Below, piece after piece: positions 55,083-63,842 of a stretch of DNA of 64,000 nt. The notes under the pieces were generated by a model. The model was not told the origin of the DNA and did no database searches. It was given only the letters and a program-made list of their open reading frames with translations. Within the stretch, counting starts at the first letter, position 1, and each line of letters begins with the position of its first letter. This DNA is from Oryzicola mucosus. GTDB lineage: Bacteria; Pseudomonadota; Alphaproteobacteria; Rhizobiales; Rhizobiaceae. The DNA lies in NCBI RefSeq assembly GCF_014534685.1, contig NZ_JACVVX010000001.1, forward strand, positions 372,001-436,000. Reading direction: 5' to 3'. A program made the position numbers and the translations under genes.

Positions 55083-56192
55083 TCAGGCGGGAATGCGGTG
55101 CATGTTGGATGCAAGGAAGCGGGCGGAGAGGTCCGGATGGACGCTCGAATCGCTTTCTGTGGCCAGCGTCGCGGCCAGCGCGCCCGTCCTTGCGGCGGTG
55201 ATGGTGTCTTCTCCTGCGAGAATCCGGTAGAGCGTGCCGGCGATCATCGCATCGCCCGCGCCGGTCACGTCGACGGGCCGCGCCGGCACCGAGGTCACCT
55301 GCGTCACGCCTTTTTCGGTGGCGACCGAAATGCCCAGCGCGCCCATGGTGACGACCACCTCGCCTGCACCGCGCGCGCGCAGCCGCATTGCCGCTTCCTT
55401 GGGGCGGAAATAATCCGCCGGATCGGTGCGGCCGAGAATGGTGTTGGCCTCGTCATTGTTGAGGAAAAGCAGGTCGACGCCGGAAAGATCCTGCGGCAGG
55501 CGCATCGCCTTGGGCGAAGACACCGTATCGATGGCGAGCTTGAAACGGCTGCCCTGCTTTTTGGAGACGAGTGCCGCCAGCGTCGCCGCAGGCAGGTTGC
55601 AGTCCGCGAAAACCCAGGAGGCAGCGGCCAGATGCGGCCAGATGCGGTCGATATGGGTTGGGCCGAACTGCTCGAAAATGTCCATGTCGGCGATGCCGAG
55701 CACGAGATTGTTGTCGGGTCCAAGGATCGCGGCATATTCGGCGGTGGGCCGTTCCGAGGTGATCAGAACCTGGCTGACTTCGACGCCGAGGTCGCGCAGA
55801 TGGCGCACCAGCGCGCGGCCGGTCTCATCGTCGCCGACGACGGAGGCAAAGGTCGTCGCGACGCCGAGCCGGGCCAGATTTTCCGCCACGTTGCGGGCCA
55901 CGCCGCCGAAGCTGCGGTAGCCGTCGACCGGGTTTGAGGTCTCGAAGATGAATTCCTTGCGCGCATGATATTTGCGGTCGAGCACGGCGCCGCCGATGCA
56001 GACGATGCGCTTGGCTGTGGGAAGGACGTAGCCGCGGCCGAGGATATAGCCCTTCTTGGTCAGGCTCACGATATGGGCGGCGACCGTGGAGCGGGCCAAT
56101 CCCAGCATGTCAGCGACTTCCTGCTGACCGGCAAACGGGTTGTCGGCAATAATTTCGAGGACCGCCTGTTCCTGCGTACCCAGATCGTCCAT
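55083..56192 (-). CDS. psuK: Pseudouridine kinase fused to a helix-turn-helix domain
   Basis: The 369-residue protein has an N-terminal winged helix (about residues 1-58: EQAVLEIIADNPFAGQQEVADMLGLARSTVAAHI) and a PfkB-family kinase (about 62-360) with FGGVARNVAENLARLG and the catalytic DVTGAGDAMIAGTLY. It phosphorylates pseudouridine for PsuG. The fused DNA-binding domain suggests that the enzyme also represses its own operon, with pseudouridine as signal. A pair of direct repeats lies 46 bases upstream of its start. Other PfkB substrates remain possible, but psuG next door makes pseudouridine most likely. Confidence 0.9.
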   Translation of the reverse strand: MDDLGTQEQAVLEIIADNPFAGQQEVADMLGLARSTVAAHIVSLTKKGYILGRGYVLPTAKRIVCIGGAVLDRKYHARKEFIFETSNPVDGYRSFGGVARNVAENLARLGVATTFASVVGDDETGRALVRHLRDLGVEVSQVLITSERPTAEYAAILGPDNNLVLGIADMDIFEQFGPTHIDRIWPHLAAASWVFADCNLPAATLAALVSKKQGSRFKLAIDTVSSPKAMRLPQDLSGVDLLFLNNDEANTILGRTDPADYFRPKEAAMRLRARGAGEVVVTMGALGISVATEKGVTQVTSVPARPVDVTGAGDAMIAGTLYRILAGEDTITAARTGALAATLATESDSSVHPDLSARFLASNMHRIPA

Positions 56193-56238
56193 GGCCTGTC
56201 ACTTTGCTGAAATTCGGTCGTATATTTTTTTGATATGT

Positions 56239-56267
56239 TCAACAACAGATGTTCTTGTCAACAACAG
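56239..56267. promoter_or_regulatory. Candidate operator: two direct repeats in the psuK/oxygenase gap
   Basis: TCAACAACAG occurs at 56239-56248 and again at 56258-56267, a 19-base period, within an AT-rich stretch about 50 bases upstream of psuK and 190 bases before the divergent oxygenase gene. The spacing of roughly two DNA turns suits a dimeric regulator, possibly the winged helix of PsuK. Confidence 0.5.
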
Positions 56268-56454
56268 TTTATGCAGATAGCGTGCTCTTTTACGATGCTA
56301 CCGGCCTGCAGCAGCAGGTGCGTAAAAGACAAGGCGTGTGCATGCGTATTGGGAAACCCCAACTGCCAGTAAGGCCGGATTTTCCGGCAGCATTCGCACG
56401 CTTTCGCTCACGGCTTTCTCCTCAAATCTCCTTACACGAGAAGGTGTTGTGACA

Positions 56455-57426
56455 ATGCATAACAGTTCAGCCACCCAGCCAGGAACATCGGCGCCGACCA
56501 TCCCGGTCATCGATGTCGGCCCCTTCATCCGCAATGAAGCGGGTGCGGCCGCGGTCGTCTCGGCAATCGAGACCGCCTGCCGCGATACCGGCTTCTTCCT
56601 CGTTACCGGTCATGGCGTGTCGCCGGAAAAGACGATGCGCCTCTACAATCTGGCGCGCGCCTTCTTCGACCTGCCGCAGGATTGGAAGACCCAGCAAGGG
56701 CGTGGCACCGATGTCGTCGGCGGCGTGGCATTCTCGCCCATCGCCGACGAGGCGCTGAGTGCGACGCTGGGGATCAAGACCCCCGGCGACTACAAGGAAA
56801 GCCTGAATTTCGGTGTCCGCCTGCCGGGCGATAGCTGGCCGGACCAGCCGGAGGGCATCGAGCAGGCGTTCCGCGACTATTTCGTCGAGATGGAGACGCT
56901 GGCAAAGCACCTGCGTCGCGTCTTCTGCAAGGCGATCGGGCTCGACCAGGATTATTTCGAGGCGTCCTTCGACGGTCATATGTCGGCACTGCGCGTCATC
57001 AACTACCCCGAGCAGGACGAAGACCCGCTGCCGGGCCAGCTGCGCGCCGGCGTCCACACCGACTACGGCTTCATGACCATCCTGCGTTCGGAAGCCTCCT
57101 CGGGCGGTCTGCAGGTGCAGACCCGGGACGGCCAATGGCTTGACGCGCCTTCGATCGACGGCGCCTACGTCGTCAACATCGGCGATGCCTTCATGCGCTG
57201 GACCAACGACGAATGGGTGTCGACGCCGCACCGTGTCGCCAATCCGCCCAGCGACAAGAAAGGCAGTTCGCGTCGCCAGTCGATCCCGTTCTTCCTCAAT
57301 CCGAGCAAGGACACCGTCATCACGTGCCTGGAGCCGTTCTGCGCCGAAGGCACGCCTGCGAAATACGAGCCCATCACCTATGGCGAGTATATCGCGCTCA
57401 AGACCAAGCAGGCCTTCAGCAAGTAA
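56455..57426 (+). CDS. 2-oxoglutarate/Fe(II)-dependent oxygenase, isopenicillin N synthase-like family
   Basis: The 323-residue protein has a DIOX-N type N-terminus (PVIDVGPFI...TGFFLVTGHGV) and the catalytic core with the iron-binding triad His and Asp in VHTDYGFMT, His in STPHRVANPP, and the 2-oxoglutarate-binding Arg-x-Ser in SRRQSIPFF. The ATG at 56455 follows GAGAAGG. Members hydroxylate very different small molecules, including thymine in fungi, so substrate is open. It is divergent from psuK and followed by a PotABCD-type importer, which probably supplies the substrate. Confidence 0.88.
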   Translation: MHNSSATQPGTSAPTIPVIDVGPFIRNEAGAAAVVSAIETACRDTGFFLVTGHGVSPEKTMRLYNLARAFFDLPQDWKTQQGRGTDVVGGVAFSPIADEALSATLGIKTPGDYKESLNFGVRLPGDSWPDQPEGIEQAFRDYFVEMETLAKHLRRVFCKAIGLDQDYFEASFDGHMSALRVINYPEQDEDPLPGQLRAGVHTDYGFMTILRSEASSGGLQVQTRDGQWLDAPSIDGAYVVNIGDAFMRWTNDEWVSTPHRVANPPSDKKGSSRRQSIPFFLNPSKDTVITCLEPFCAEGTPAKYEPITYGEYIALKTKQAFSK

Positions 57427-57440
57427 AGGAGGCCTGAGAC

Positions 57441-57543
57441 CGTGGTCCTGTATGAGGGCCACGATCGAGCACGGAAGGACAGAGACGGGAACCGCCGTCC
57501 TTCGCAAGAGATCACCAGAGCCGTTCGGCCAGAGACCGAACGG
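57441..57543 (+). promoter_or_regulatory. Three consecutive hairpins before the binding-protein gene
   Basis: CGTGG/CCACG (57441-57445/57459-57463), GAAGGAC/GTCCTTC (57474-57480/57497-57503) and CCGTTCGG/CCGAACGG (57521-57528/57536-57543). They fill the 151-base gap between the oxygenase and binding-protein genes. No T-run follows, so RNA protection or processing is more likely than termination. Confidence 0.6.
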
Positions 57544-57577
57544 ACGCAGATTGGATGTCAGAAAGGGGAACTTTACG

Positions 57578-58615
57578 ATGAATTTGACTAGAAGACAGGC
57601 ACTTGCCGGCATGGCGGCACTTTCCGCCGGTACGATGTTCGGGCTTCCCGCGGCCCTCGCACAGAACAAGACCCTGATCGTGCCGACGCTGGGCGGCGTT
57701 TGGGAACAGTTCTGGCGCAACACGCTGGCGCCGGAATTCACCAAGGCCAGCGGCGCCAATGTCACGCTCGACGTCGGCAACGGCCGTGTCTGGGGCGCCA
57801 ATATGCGCGCCGCCGGCGTTGCCAACCCGCCTTACTCGGTCGTGATGACCAATGAGGTCTTCGCGTCGAGCCTGCGCAAGGAAGGCTTCTTCGAGAAGCT
57901 CGACCTGAGCAAGGTGTCGAACTACAACGATCTCTATCCGCTGGCCAAGAAGACCGACGGCTGGGGCGCCATCGCCATGGTCTCGCCGATCGGGCTCGCC
58001 TACCGCACCGATCTGGTGAAAACCCCGCCCAAGGCCTGGAAGGATCTTTGGACCAACCCTGAGTTCAAGGGAAAGATCGGCCTCTACAGCTTCTCCAACA
58101 GCGCCGGCAAGATGCAGCTGATGCTGTTCTCCAAGATCTTCGGCAAGGACATGTATGACACCGAAGCCGGCTTCAAGGCGCTCGGTGAGCTGGGCTCGGT
58201 CATCCAGGCCGATTTCAACCTGTCCACGGGCATTGCCTCGGGCGAGTTCGTCATCGCACCGTTCGACTTCGGCGAAGTCGCCCGCCTGCGCAAGCAGGGC
58301 CTGCCGATCGATGTCATCGTGCCGGAAGAAGGCCTGCTGATGTTCGACCAGACGATCAACATCCTCGCCAATGCGCCGGAAAAGGAACTCGCCTACGAAT
58401 ATGCGAACTTCCTCCTGGCCCCCGAGACCCAGGCGCTGCTGATGAAGGAGTTCTTCATCTCGCCGACCAATTCCAAGGTCGTGGTGCCCGACGATCTCAA
58501 GGCCGACGTGCCGATCTCCGGCCCTGAAATGGATAAGATCCTGAGCTGGGACTGGGACTTCATGAATCAGAACCAGGCCGCGTTCGCCGAGACCTGGGCG
58601 AAGACCGTCAAGTAG
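57578..58615 (+). CDS. PotD-type periplasmic substrate-binding protein
   Basis: The 345-residue class-2 extracellular solute-binding protein has a signal sequence starting MNLTRRQALAGMAALSAG, a possible Tat signal because of the RR pair, cleaved near ALAQN. It has LIVPTLGGVWEQFWRNTLAPEF and the spermidine/putrescine-family layout (YRTDLVKTPPKAWKDLW, PEEGLLMFDQTINILANAPEKELAYEYANFLL). The ATG at 57578 follows AAAGGGG. First gene of a complete importer. Ligand unknown: polyamine, opine, thiamine-like or nucleobase-like compounds are all possible for this family. Confidence 0.9.
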   Translation: MNLTRRQALAGMAALSAGTMFGLPAALAQNKTLIVPTLGGVWEQFWRNTLAPEFTKASGANVTLDVGNGRVWGANMRAAGVANPPYSVVMTNEVFASSLRKEGFFEKLDLSKVSNYNDLYPLAKKTDGWGAIAMVSPIGLAYRTDLVKTPPKAWKDLWTNPEFKGKIGLYSFSNSAGKMQLMLFSKIFGKDMYDTEAGFKALGELGSVIQADFNLSTGIASGEFVIAPFDFGEVARLRKQGLPIDVIVPEEGLLMFDQTINILANAPEKELAYEYANFLLAPETQALLMKEFFISPTNSKVVVPDDLKADVPISGPEMDKILSWDWDFMNQNQAAFAETWAKTVK

Positions 58616-58628
58616 CAAGCACAGCAGC

Positions 58629-58658
58629 GCCGCGCCCATACGAGAGTATGCGCGCGGC
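58629..58658 (+). terminator. Intercistronic stem-loop after the binding-protein gene
   Basis: GCCGCGCCCATAC (58629-58641) pairs with GTATGCGCGCGGC (58646-58658) with one mismatch and a GAGA tetraloop, then TTTGCATTTTT. It probably reduces read-through or protects the upstream message, so that more binding protein than ATPase and permease is made. Confidence 0.75.
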
Positions 58659-58691
58659 TTTGCATTTTTGCGCCAGCAAGGGATTAGATAT

Positions 58692-59750
58692 ATGACCGAG
58701 GTTAGCATCGAAAAGCTGACCAAGAGCTATGGCAACGCGCGCGCCGTGAATGCCATCTCTATGAAGATCGCCGAAGGCGAGTTCATCTCGCTGCTCGGGC
58801 CTTCGGGTTGCGGCAAGACCACCACGTTGAAGATGATCGCCGGCTTCGAGGACGTCACCGAGGGTGCGATCCGCTTCGACGGGCAGGACGTGGTCAACAC
58901 CCCCGCCGAAAAGCGCGACATCGGCATGGTGTTTCAGAATTACGCGCTGTTTCCGCACATGACCGTCGAGCAGAATCTCGCCTTCGGGCTGGAGATGCGC
59001 AAGGTGCCGAAGCCGCAGATGCGCGAGCGCATCGCCAAGGTGCTGGATATGGTCCAGCTCAAGGGCTACGAGGCACGTTATCCACGCCAGCTTTCCGGCG
59101 GCCAGCAGCAGCGCGTCGCCCTTGCCCGCGCGCTCGTGATCGAGCCGAAGATCCTGCTGCTCGACGAGCCGCTCGCCAATCTCGATGCCAAGCTGCGCGA
59201 GGAAATGCGCGTCTTCATCCGCGACCTGCAGCGCCGCGTCGGCATCACAACGGTCTATGTCACGCACGACCAGGCCGAGGCGATGACCATGTCGGACCGC
59301 GTCGTCGTCATGTTCGGCGGTCGCATCGCCCAGATCGGTTCGCCCACCGACATCTATGAGCGCCCCGAAAACCATGAGGTCGCTGAATTCGTCGGCCAGG
59401 TGAACCTCGTCGAGGCCAAGGTCGAGTCCGTCGGCGAGGGCACCGCGACCGTCACGTCGCCGCTCGGAAACTTCATCCTGCCGACCAAGATTTCGGTCAA
59501 GCCGGGCAATATGGTGTCGCTTGCGCTGCGCCCCGAGGCCATCGAACTGTCCATGGCTACCGCAGGCCAGCCTGCAGCGACCGTTCTGGCAAGCTACTAT
59601 TCCGGCGCGCTGATGGACTACCGGTTGAAGCTGGACAATGGCGACGAACTGCATGCGCAGACCTTTCCAGTCAACCGCTTCGCGGAAGGCGATCGCGTTG
59701 CCTTGCACGCGCCGGCGGAGCGCTTCTGGCTGGTCGGGGTGGCGCAATGA
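58692..59750 (+). CDS. PotA-type ABC transporter ATPase
   Basis: The 352-residue protein has Walker A GPSGCGKTTTLKMIAG, Q-loop FQNYALFPHMTV, signature LSGGQQQRVALARAL, Walker B ILLLDEPLANLDAK and H-loop VTHDQAEAM. A C-terminal TOBE domain (about 280-345) is typical of the spermidine/putrescine and iron-type importers. It overlaps the first permease gene by four bases. Confidence 0.95.
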   Translation: MTEVSIEKLTKSYGNARAVNAISMKIAEGEFISLLGPSGCGKTTTLKMIAGFEDVTEGAIRFDGQDVVNTPAEKRDIGMVFQNYALFPHMTVEQNLAFGLEMRKVPKPQMRERIAKVLDMVQLKGYEARYPRQLSGGQQQRVALARALVIEPKILLLDEPLANLDAKLREEMRVFIRDLQRRVGITTVYVTHDQAEAMTMSDRVVVMFGGRIAQIGSPTDIYERPENHEVAEFVGQVNLVEAKVESVGEGTATVTSPLGNFILPTKISVKPGNMVSLALRPEAIELSMATAGQPAATVLASYYSGALMDYRLKLDNGDELHAQTFPVNRFAEGDRVALHAPAERFWLVGVAQ

Positions 59751-60607
59751 GTCCAGGCAAGACCAAGGGCATCGGCCCCTATCTGCTGATAGCGCCGGCA
59801 GGACTTCTGCTGGCCATTTTTCTCGTGCTGCCTTATCTCAACATCGGCGTGATGAGCTTCCGTGTTCCCGGCCAGGGCACGCCTTATGGCGAGGGCTTCA
59901 CCCTCGTCAACTACGCCCGCTTCTTTGCCGACAGCTTCTATATCTGGCAGGTCGTCAACACGCTGTGGATCGGCTTCCTGACCACCGCGATCTGCCTGGT
60001 GATCGGCTTTCCCGTTGCCTGGCAGTTGACCCGGCCGAACATGCGGTTCCGCGGCCTGGCCTATGGCCTCGTCCTGTCGCCGCTTCTGGTCGGCATCGTC
60101 ATCCGCAGCTATGGCTGGACCATCCTTCTCGGCAATAACGGCCTCATCAACCGCACGCTGACCAATATGGGCCTGATCGATGCGCCGCTGCCGCTGATGT
60201 ACAATGCGCTCGGCATCATCATCGCGCTGGTGCATGTCTTCCTTCCGTTCATGATCCTGCCGATCATGAACGGCATCCAGGGCATCGACCCATCGCTCGA
60301 AGCCGCTGCACGCTCGCTCGGCGCGTCGCGCGCCACGGCCTTCCGCCGCATCGTCCTGCCCTTGTCCATGCCGGGCATCCAGGCCGGCTGCATCCTGGTC
60401 TTCGTGCTGTCGCTCAGCGCCTATGTCACGCCCTCGCTGATCGGCGGGCTGAAGGTCAAGACCATGGCGGTAACGGTGGTCGATGCGCTGATCGATACCT
60501 TCCAGTGGCCGTTCGGCTCCGCGCTCGCGCTGATGCTGTCGGTGACCGGGGCGATCATCGTGGTCATTTTCGGCCGCATGACGCGCATGAAATGGAAGGT
60601 GGCCTGA
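59747..60607 (+). CDS. PotB-type ABC transporter permease
   Basis: The 286-residue inner-membrane protein has six predicted helices and the coupling motif EAAARSLGASRATAFRRIVLPLSMPGI that docks on the ATPase. It starts with an ATGA overlap with the ATPase gene and ends one base before the second permease. Confidence 0.94.
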   Translation: MSPGKTKGIGPYLLIAPAGLLLAIFLVLPYLNIGVMSFRVPGQGTPYGEGFTLVNYARFFADSFYIWQVVNTLWIGFLTTAICLVIGFPVAWQLTRPNMRFRGLAYGLVLSPLLVGIVIRSYGWTILLGNNGLINRTLTNMGLIDAPLPLMYNALGIIIALVHVFLPFMILPIMNGIQGIDPSLEAAARSLGASRATAFRRIVLPLSMPGIQAGCILVFVLSLSAYVTPSLIGGLKVKTMAVTVVDALIDTFQWPFGSALALMLSVTGAIIVVIFGRMTRMKWKVA

Positions 60608-60608
60608 C

Positions 60609-61391
60609 ATGTCGAGACCGTTTCTCACCGGCTATTGCCTTCTCATCTATGCCTTCCTGCTCGCGCCGATCCTGGTCGTGGTGGGAGCGTCCTTCAATGC
60701 GGGCGCCTTCCTCACCTTCCCGCCGCAGGGCCTGTCGTTCCGCTGGTACGTCACCTTCTTCAACAACGAGGTGTTCATGCGGGCGATCCGCACCTCTTTG
60801 TGGGTGGCGTTCGTGACGATGATCATCTCGGGCGTCATCGGCACCATGGCGGCACTGTTCCATGTCCTGCATGCGCGCCGCAGCAAGGACGTGGTGCGCA
60901 TCGCCATGCTCGCGCCGCTTTTGTTGCCGGAGGTGCTGACGGCGATCTCGCTCTTGTTCTTCGTCTATGCCATCGGCATCGGCACGCAGAACATGGTCGG
61001 CATGATCATCGGCCACGTCCTGATCACGCTGCCTTTCGTCTTCATCAACGTGTCGGCCTCGCTGGAAAGCTTCGACCCGTCCTGGGACATGGCCGCGCGC
61101 AGCCTGGGCGCGCCGAAGCTGGTGCGGTTCCGCCGCATCATGCTGCCGATGATCAAGTCGGGCGTCATAGGCGGCTGCCTGTTCGCCTTCATCATCTCCT
61201 TCGACATCTTCACCATCTCGTTCATGCTGAAGGGGGTCGGCACCTCCACCCTGCCGATCCAGCTGTTCGACTACCTCCGCACCAACTTCACGCCCGAAGC
61301 CGCCGCCGTCTCGACGGTGTCGATCGTGCTGACGCTGACGGTGGTGATCATCTCGGAAAAGGTCCTGGGACTGCGGATTCATCGGTTCTAA
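60609..61391 (+). CDS. PotC-type ABC transporter permease
   Basis: The 260-residue protein with six helices has the coupling motif DMAARSLGAPKLVRFRRIMLPMIKSGV. It completes the importer. The 243-base gap that follows holds a rhizobial-type hairpin repeat. Confidence 0.94.
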   Translation: MSRPFLTGYCLLIYAFLLAPILVVVGASFNAGAFLTFPPQGLSFRWYVTFFNNEVFMRAIRTSLWVAFVTMIISGVIGTMAALFHVLHARRSKDVVRIAMLAPLLLPEVLTAISLLFFVYAIGIGTQNMVGMIIGHVLITLPFVFINVSASLESFDPSWDMAARSLGAPKLVRFRRIMLPMIKSGVIGGCLFAFIISFDIFTISFMLKGVGTSTLPIQLFDYLRTNFTPEAAAVSTVSIVLTLTVVIISEKVLGLRIHRF

Positions 61392-61495
61392 GGCGTTTGC
61401 CGCAGCTACAACCTCACCTCCCCCTTTTTCGGGCGGGAACACTCTTCAAGGCGCGCTCGAACTTCAAAACCAGCAAAGGGCAAGCGCTGGCAGTT

Positions 61496-61518
61496 CCCCT
61501 CCCCCTTGTGGGGAGGGG
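61496..61518. repeat. G/C-rich hairpin repeat after the importer operon
   Basis: CCCCTCCCC (61496-61504) pairs perfectly with GGGGAGGGG (61510-61518), and is followed by ATAGGGGTGGGGGT. A second C-rich tract with a T-run lies at about 61417-61429. The form is a common rhizobial intergenic repeat and could also act as a weak terminator. Nothing else is seen in the gap 61392-61634. Confidence 0.7.
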
Positions 61519-61634
61519 ATAGGGGTGGGGGTAAATTGCCATTCCATTTTGGTTGGCGTTTCCCCCCGCAAAGGGTTCCGGCTCTCGTCTCGCTCGGTGT
61601 GAGCCAGGCCGGTGAACGACCAAGGAACGGTTCC

Positions 61635-63764
61635 ATGACCTCCGACACGTTCTCCTCCGCGATGCGGGCTCTGATGGTCCCGCGCTCCGTAGCCATCGTC
61701 GGCGCGACGGAAAGGCCGGACGCCTCGTCGAGCTTCGTCATGCGCAATCTGATGGCGCATGGCTTCGACGGCAAAATCCTGCCGGTCAATCCCAAGGGCG
61801 GCAGCGTGTTCGGCTACACCGCCGCCACATCGCTTTCCGATCTCGCCGAACCCGCCGATGTCGCCGTCATCGGCATCTCCGCCGAACGCGTCCTGCCGGC
61901 GCTCGAGGAAGCCGCGCGCAACGGCATCAAGGCAGCCGTCGTTCTGGCCTCCGGCTTTGGCGAACTGGACGATGCCGGCCGCCGCCGCCAGGACGAACTG
62001 GTCGATCTCGCACGCAGAAACGGCATGGCGATCTGCGGTCCGAACTGTCTCGGCCTGTTCAACCTCAACAGCGGTGCGGCTCTCTACTCCTCGCGCCTGT
62101 CGACCGGAATGCTCAAGGGCGGGCTGGCGCTGGTCTCGCACTCGGGAGCGACCGCCATTGCGCTCGGCAATACCGGCCGGATCGGCATCAGCCATATCGT
62201 CTCGTCCGGCAACAGTGCGGCGACCGACATTCCGGACTATCTCGATTATCTCGCCACCGACGACGCGACCAAAGCCATCGGCGTCGTCCTCGAGGCAATC
62301 CGCGACCCGCAAGCCTTTGCAGACGCCATGCAGACGGTTCATGCGGCGGGCAAGCCGGTGATCGTGCTGCGCGCCGGCCGCTCGGAAAGCGGCGCGCGCG
62401 CCACCGCCGCCCATACCGGGTCGCTTGCCGGCGCCGGCGAAGCCTATACTTCCTTCTTCCGGCGCAACGGCGTCCTTGAAGCCGGCGACATGGATGAGTT
62501 TCTCGAAACCGCCGTCCTGTGCAGCGGTACGCGCCGTCCCCGGCGCGGCAAGGGATTGGCCGTTCTCGGCGTGTCCGGCGGCGGGGTCGCGCATGTGTCC
62601 GACATCGCCGAAGAGACCGGCATCACGCTGCCGCCCTTCCACTGCGGCACGGTCGCTGCGCTTAGGACCCTGCTGCCGCCCTTCGCGACGCCGCAGAACC
62701 CGCTCGACACAACCGGCATCGTCTTCGCCGATGCCTCTATCTATGGCCAGGTGCTGGACGTCATCGCGACCGATCCCGAGATCGGACTGATCGTGGCCGC
62801 GCAGGACGCGCCCACCGGCCTGGATCAGGACGGTGCGGCCGAATATCTCGGCATCGCAGGCGCGGCGGCGGACTTCGCAAAACAGTCCGAAACGCCTGTC
62901 GTTTTCATGAGCAATTTGTCGTCGGGCCACCATCCGGCGGTTAAGGCGGCGGCAGCCCGAGGTGTTACCGTCATGAACGGCACACGCGCCACGCTGCGCG
63001 CCATCAAGGCCGTGATGAATGTGGAAGTCGCCTCGCTGGATGAAGGCAAGCCCTGGGCAGCACCCGATCCGACATGGCTGCAGCGTATCGGCAGCGGCGT
63101 ACCGCTGACGGAACGCGAGGCAAAGGCATTCCTGGCGGCGAACGGATTGCCGACCACCCAGGAATATCTGGCGACAACAGCCGACGAGGCCGCGGCGGCG
63201 GCCGAGAAAACCGGCTTCCCGGTGGTGATGAAGATCGAATCGCCCGACATCGCCCATAAGACCGAAGCCGGCGGCGTGCGCCTGGGCATCGCTTCTGAAT
63301 CCGAAGCGCGCGAGGCGTTCGAAACGATCATCGCCAATGCCCGTGCCTATGATCCCAAGGCGGATCTGCGCGGCGTGGTGGTGCAGGAAATGGTGACGGG
63401 AGGGGTCGAGGCATTGGTCGGGCTCGTCCGGCACGAGCCGTTCGGCCTTGGCCTCGTCGTCGGCGTCGGCGGCGTGCTGGTCGAACTGATCAAGGACGCG
63501 GCCTTCGAACTCCTGCCGATCGACAAGCCGCTGGCGCTCGACATGATCGATCGCACCAAGCTTTCGCAGCTTCTGGCCGGCTATCGCGGCGCAGCGGCGG
63601 CCGATGCGGATGGGTTGGCCGATCTCATGGTCGCCCTGTCGGATGCAGCGCTGCGCTATGACGATGTGCTGGAAGCGATCGACCTGAACCCGGTCGCGGT
63701 CCTGCCGAAAGGCAGGGGCGTCCGGCTGCTCGACGCCTTGGTGATCGGGAAGAAGCCGGCCTGA
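61635..63764 (+). CDS. NDP-forming acyl-CoA synthetase (acetate-CoA ligase-like)
   Basis: The 709-residue protein combines a CoA-binding Rossmann domain (RSVAIVGATERPDASSSFVMR), succinyl-CoA-synthetase-like ligase domains (LALVSHSGATAIALGN; AAHTGSLAGAG, whose His is the likely phospho-carrier), and a C-terminal ATP-grasp domain (from about residue 490: GFPVVMKIESPDIAHKTEAGGVRLG; VVVQEMVTGGVEALVGL). Such single-chain enzymes activate or release short carboxylic acids with ADP/ATP. AAGGA precedes the ATG. Its acid is unknown; the enoyl-CoA hydratase at 53257 is the nearest CoA enzyme. Confidence 0.9.
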   Translation: MTSDTFSSAMRALMVPRSVAIVGATERPDASSSFVMRNLMAHGFDGKILPVNPKGGSVFGYTAATSLSDLAEPADVAVIGISAERVLPALEEAARNGIKAAVVLASGFGELDDAGRRRQDELVDLARRNGMAICGPNCLGLFNLNSGAALYSSRLSTGMLKGGLALVSHSGATAIALGNTGRIGISHIVSSGNSAATDIPDYLDYLATDDATKAIGVVLEAIRDPQAFADAMQTVHAAGKPVIVLRAGRSESGARATAAHTGSLAGAGEAYTSFFRRNGVLEAGDMDEFLETAVLCSGTRRPRRGKGLAVLGVSGGGVAHVSDIAEETGITLPPFHCGTVAALRTLLPPFATPQNPLDTTGIVFADASIYGQVLDVIATDPEIGLIVAAQDAPTGLDQDGAAEYLGIAGAAADFAKQSETPVVFMSNLSSGHHPAVKAAAARGVTVMNGTRATLRAIKAVMNVEVASLDEGKPWAAPDPTWLQRIGSGVPLTEREAKAFLAANGLPTTQEYLATTADEAAAAAEKTGFPVVMKIESPDIAHKTEAGGVRLGIASESEAREAFETIIANARAYDPKADLRGVVVQEMVTGGVEALVGLVRHEPFGLGLVVGVGGVLVELIKDAAFELLPIDKPLALDMIDRTKLSQLLAGYRGAAAADADGLADLMVALSDAALRYDDVLEAIDLNPVAVLPKGRGVRLLDALVIGKKPA

Positions 63765-63776
63765 CCTTCCCATACG

Positions 63777-63810
63777 AAAAGCCCGCCGCCGTTTCCGGTA
63801 GCGGGCTTTT
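63777..63810. terminator. Bidirectional rho-independent terminator
   Basis: AAAAGCCCGC (63777-63786) pairs perfectly with GCGGGCTTTT (63801-63810) around 14 bases. It lies between convergent genes and gives a T-run on both strands. Confidence 0.9.
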
Positions 63811-63842
63811 GTCAGGTCCTCAGAAGGACCGGTGGCAAAGGT

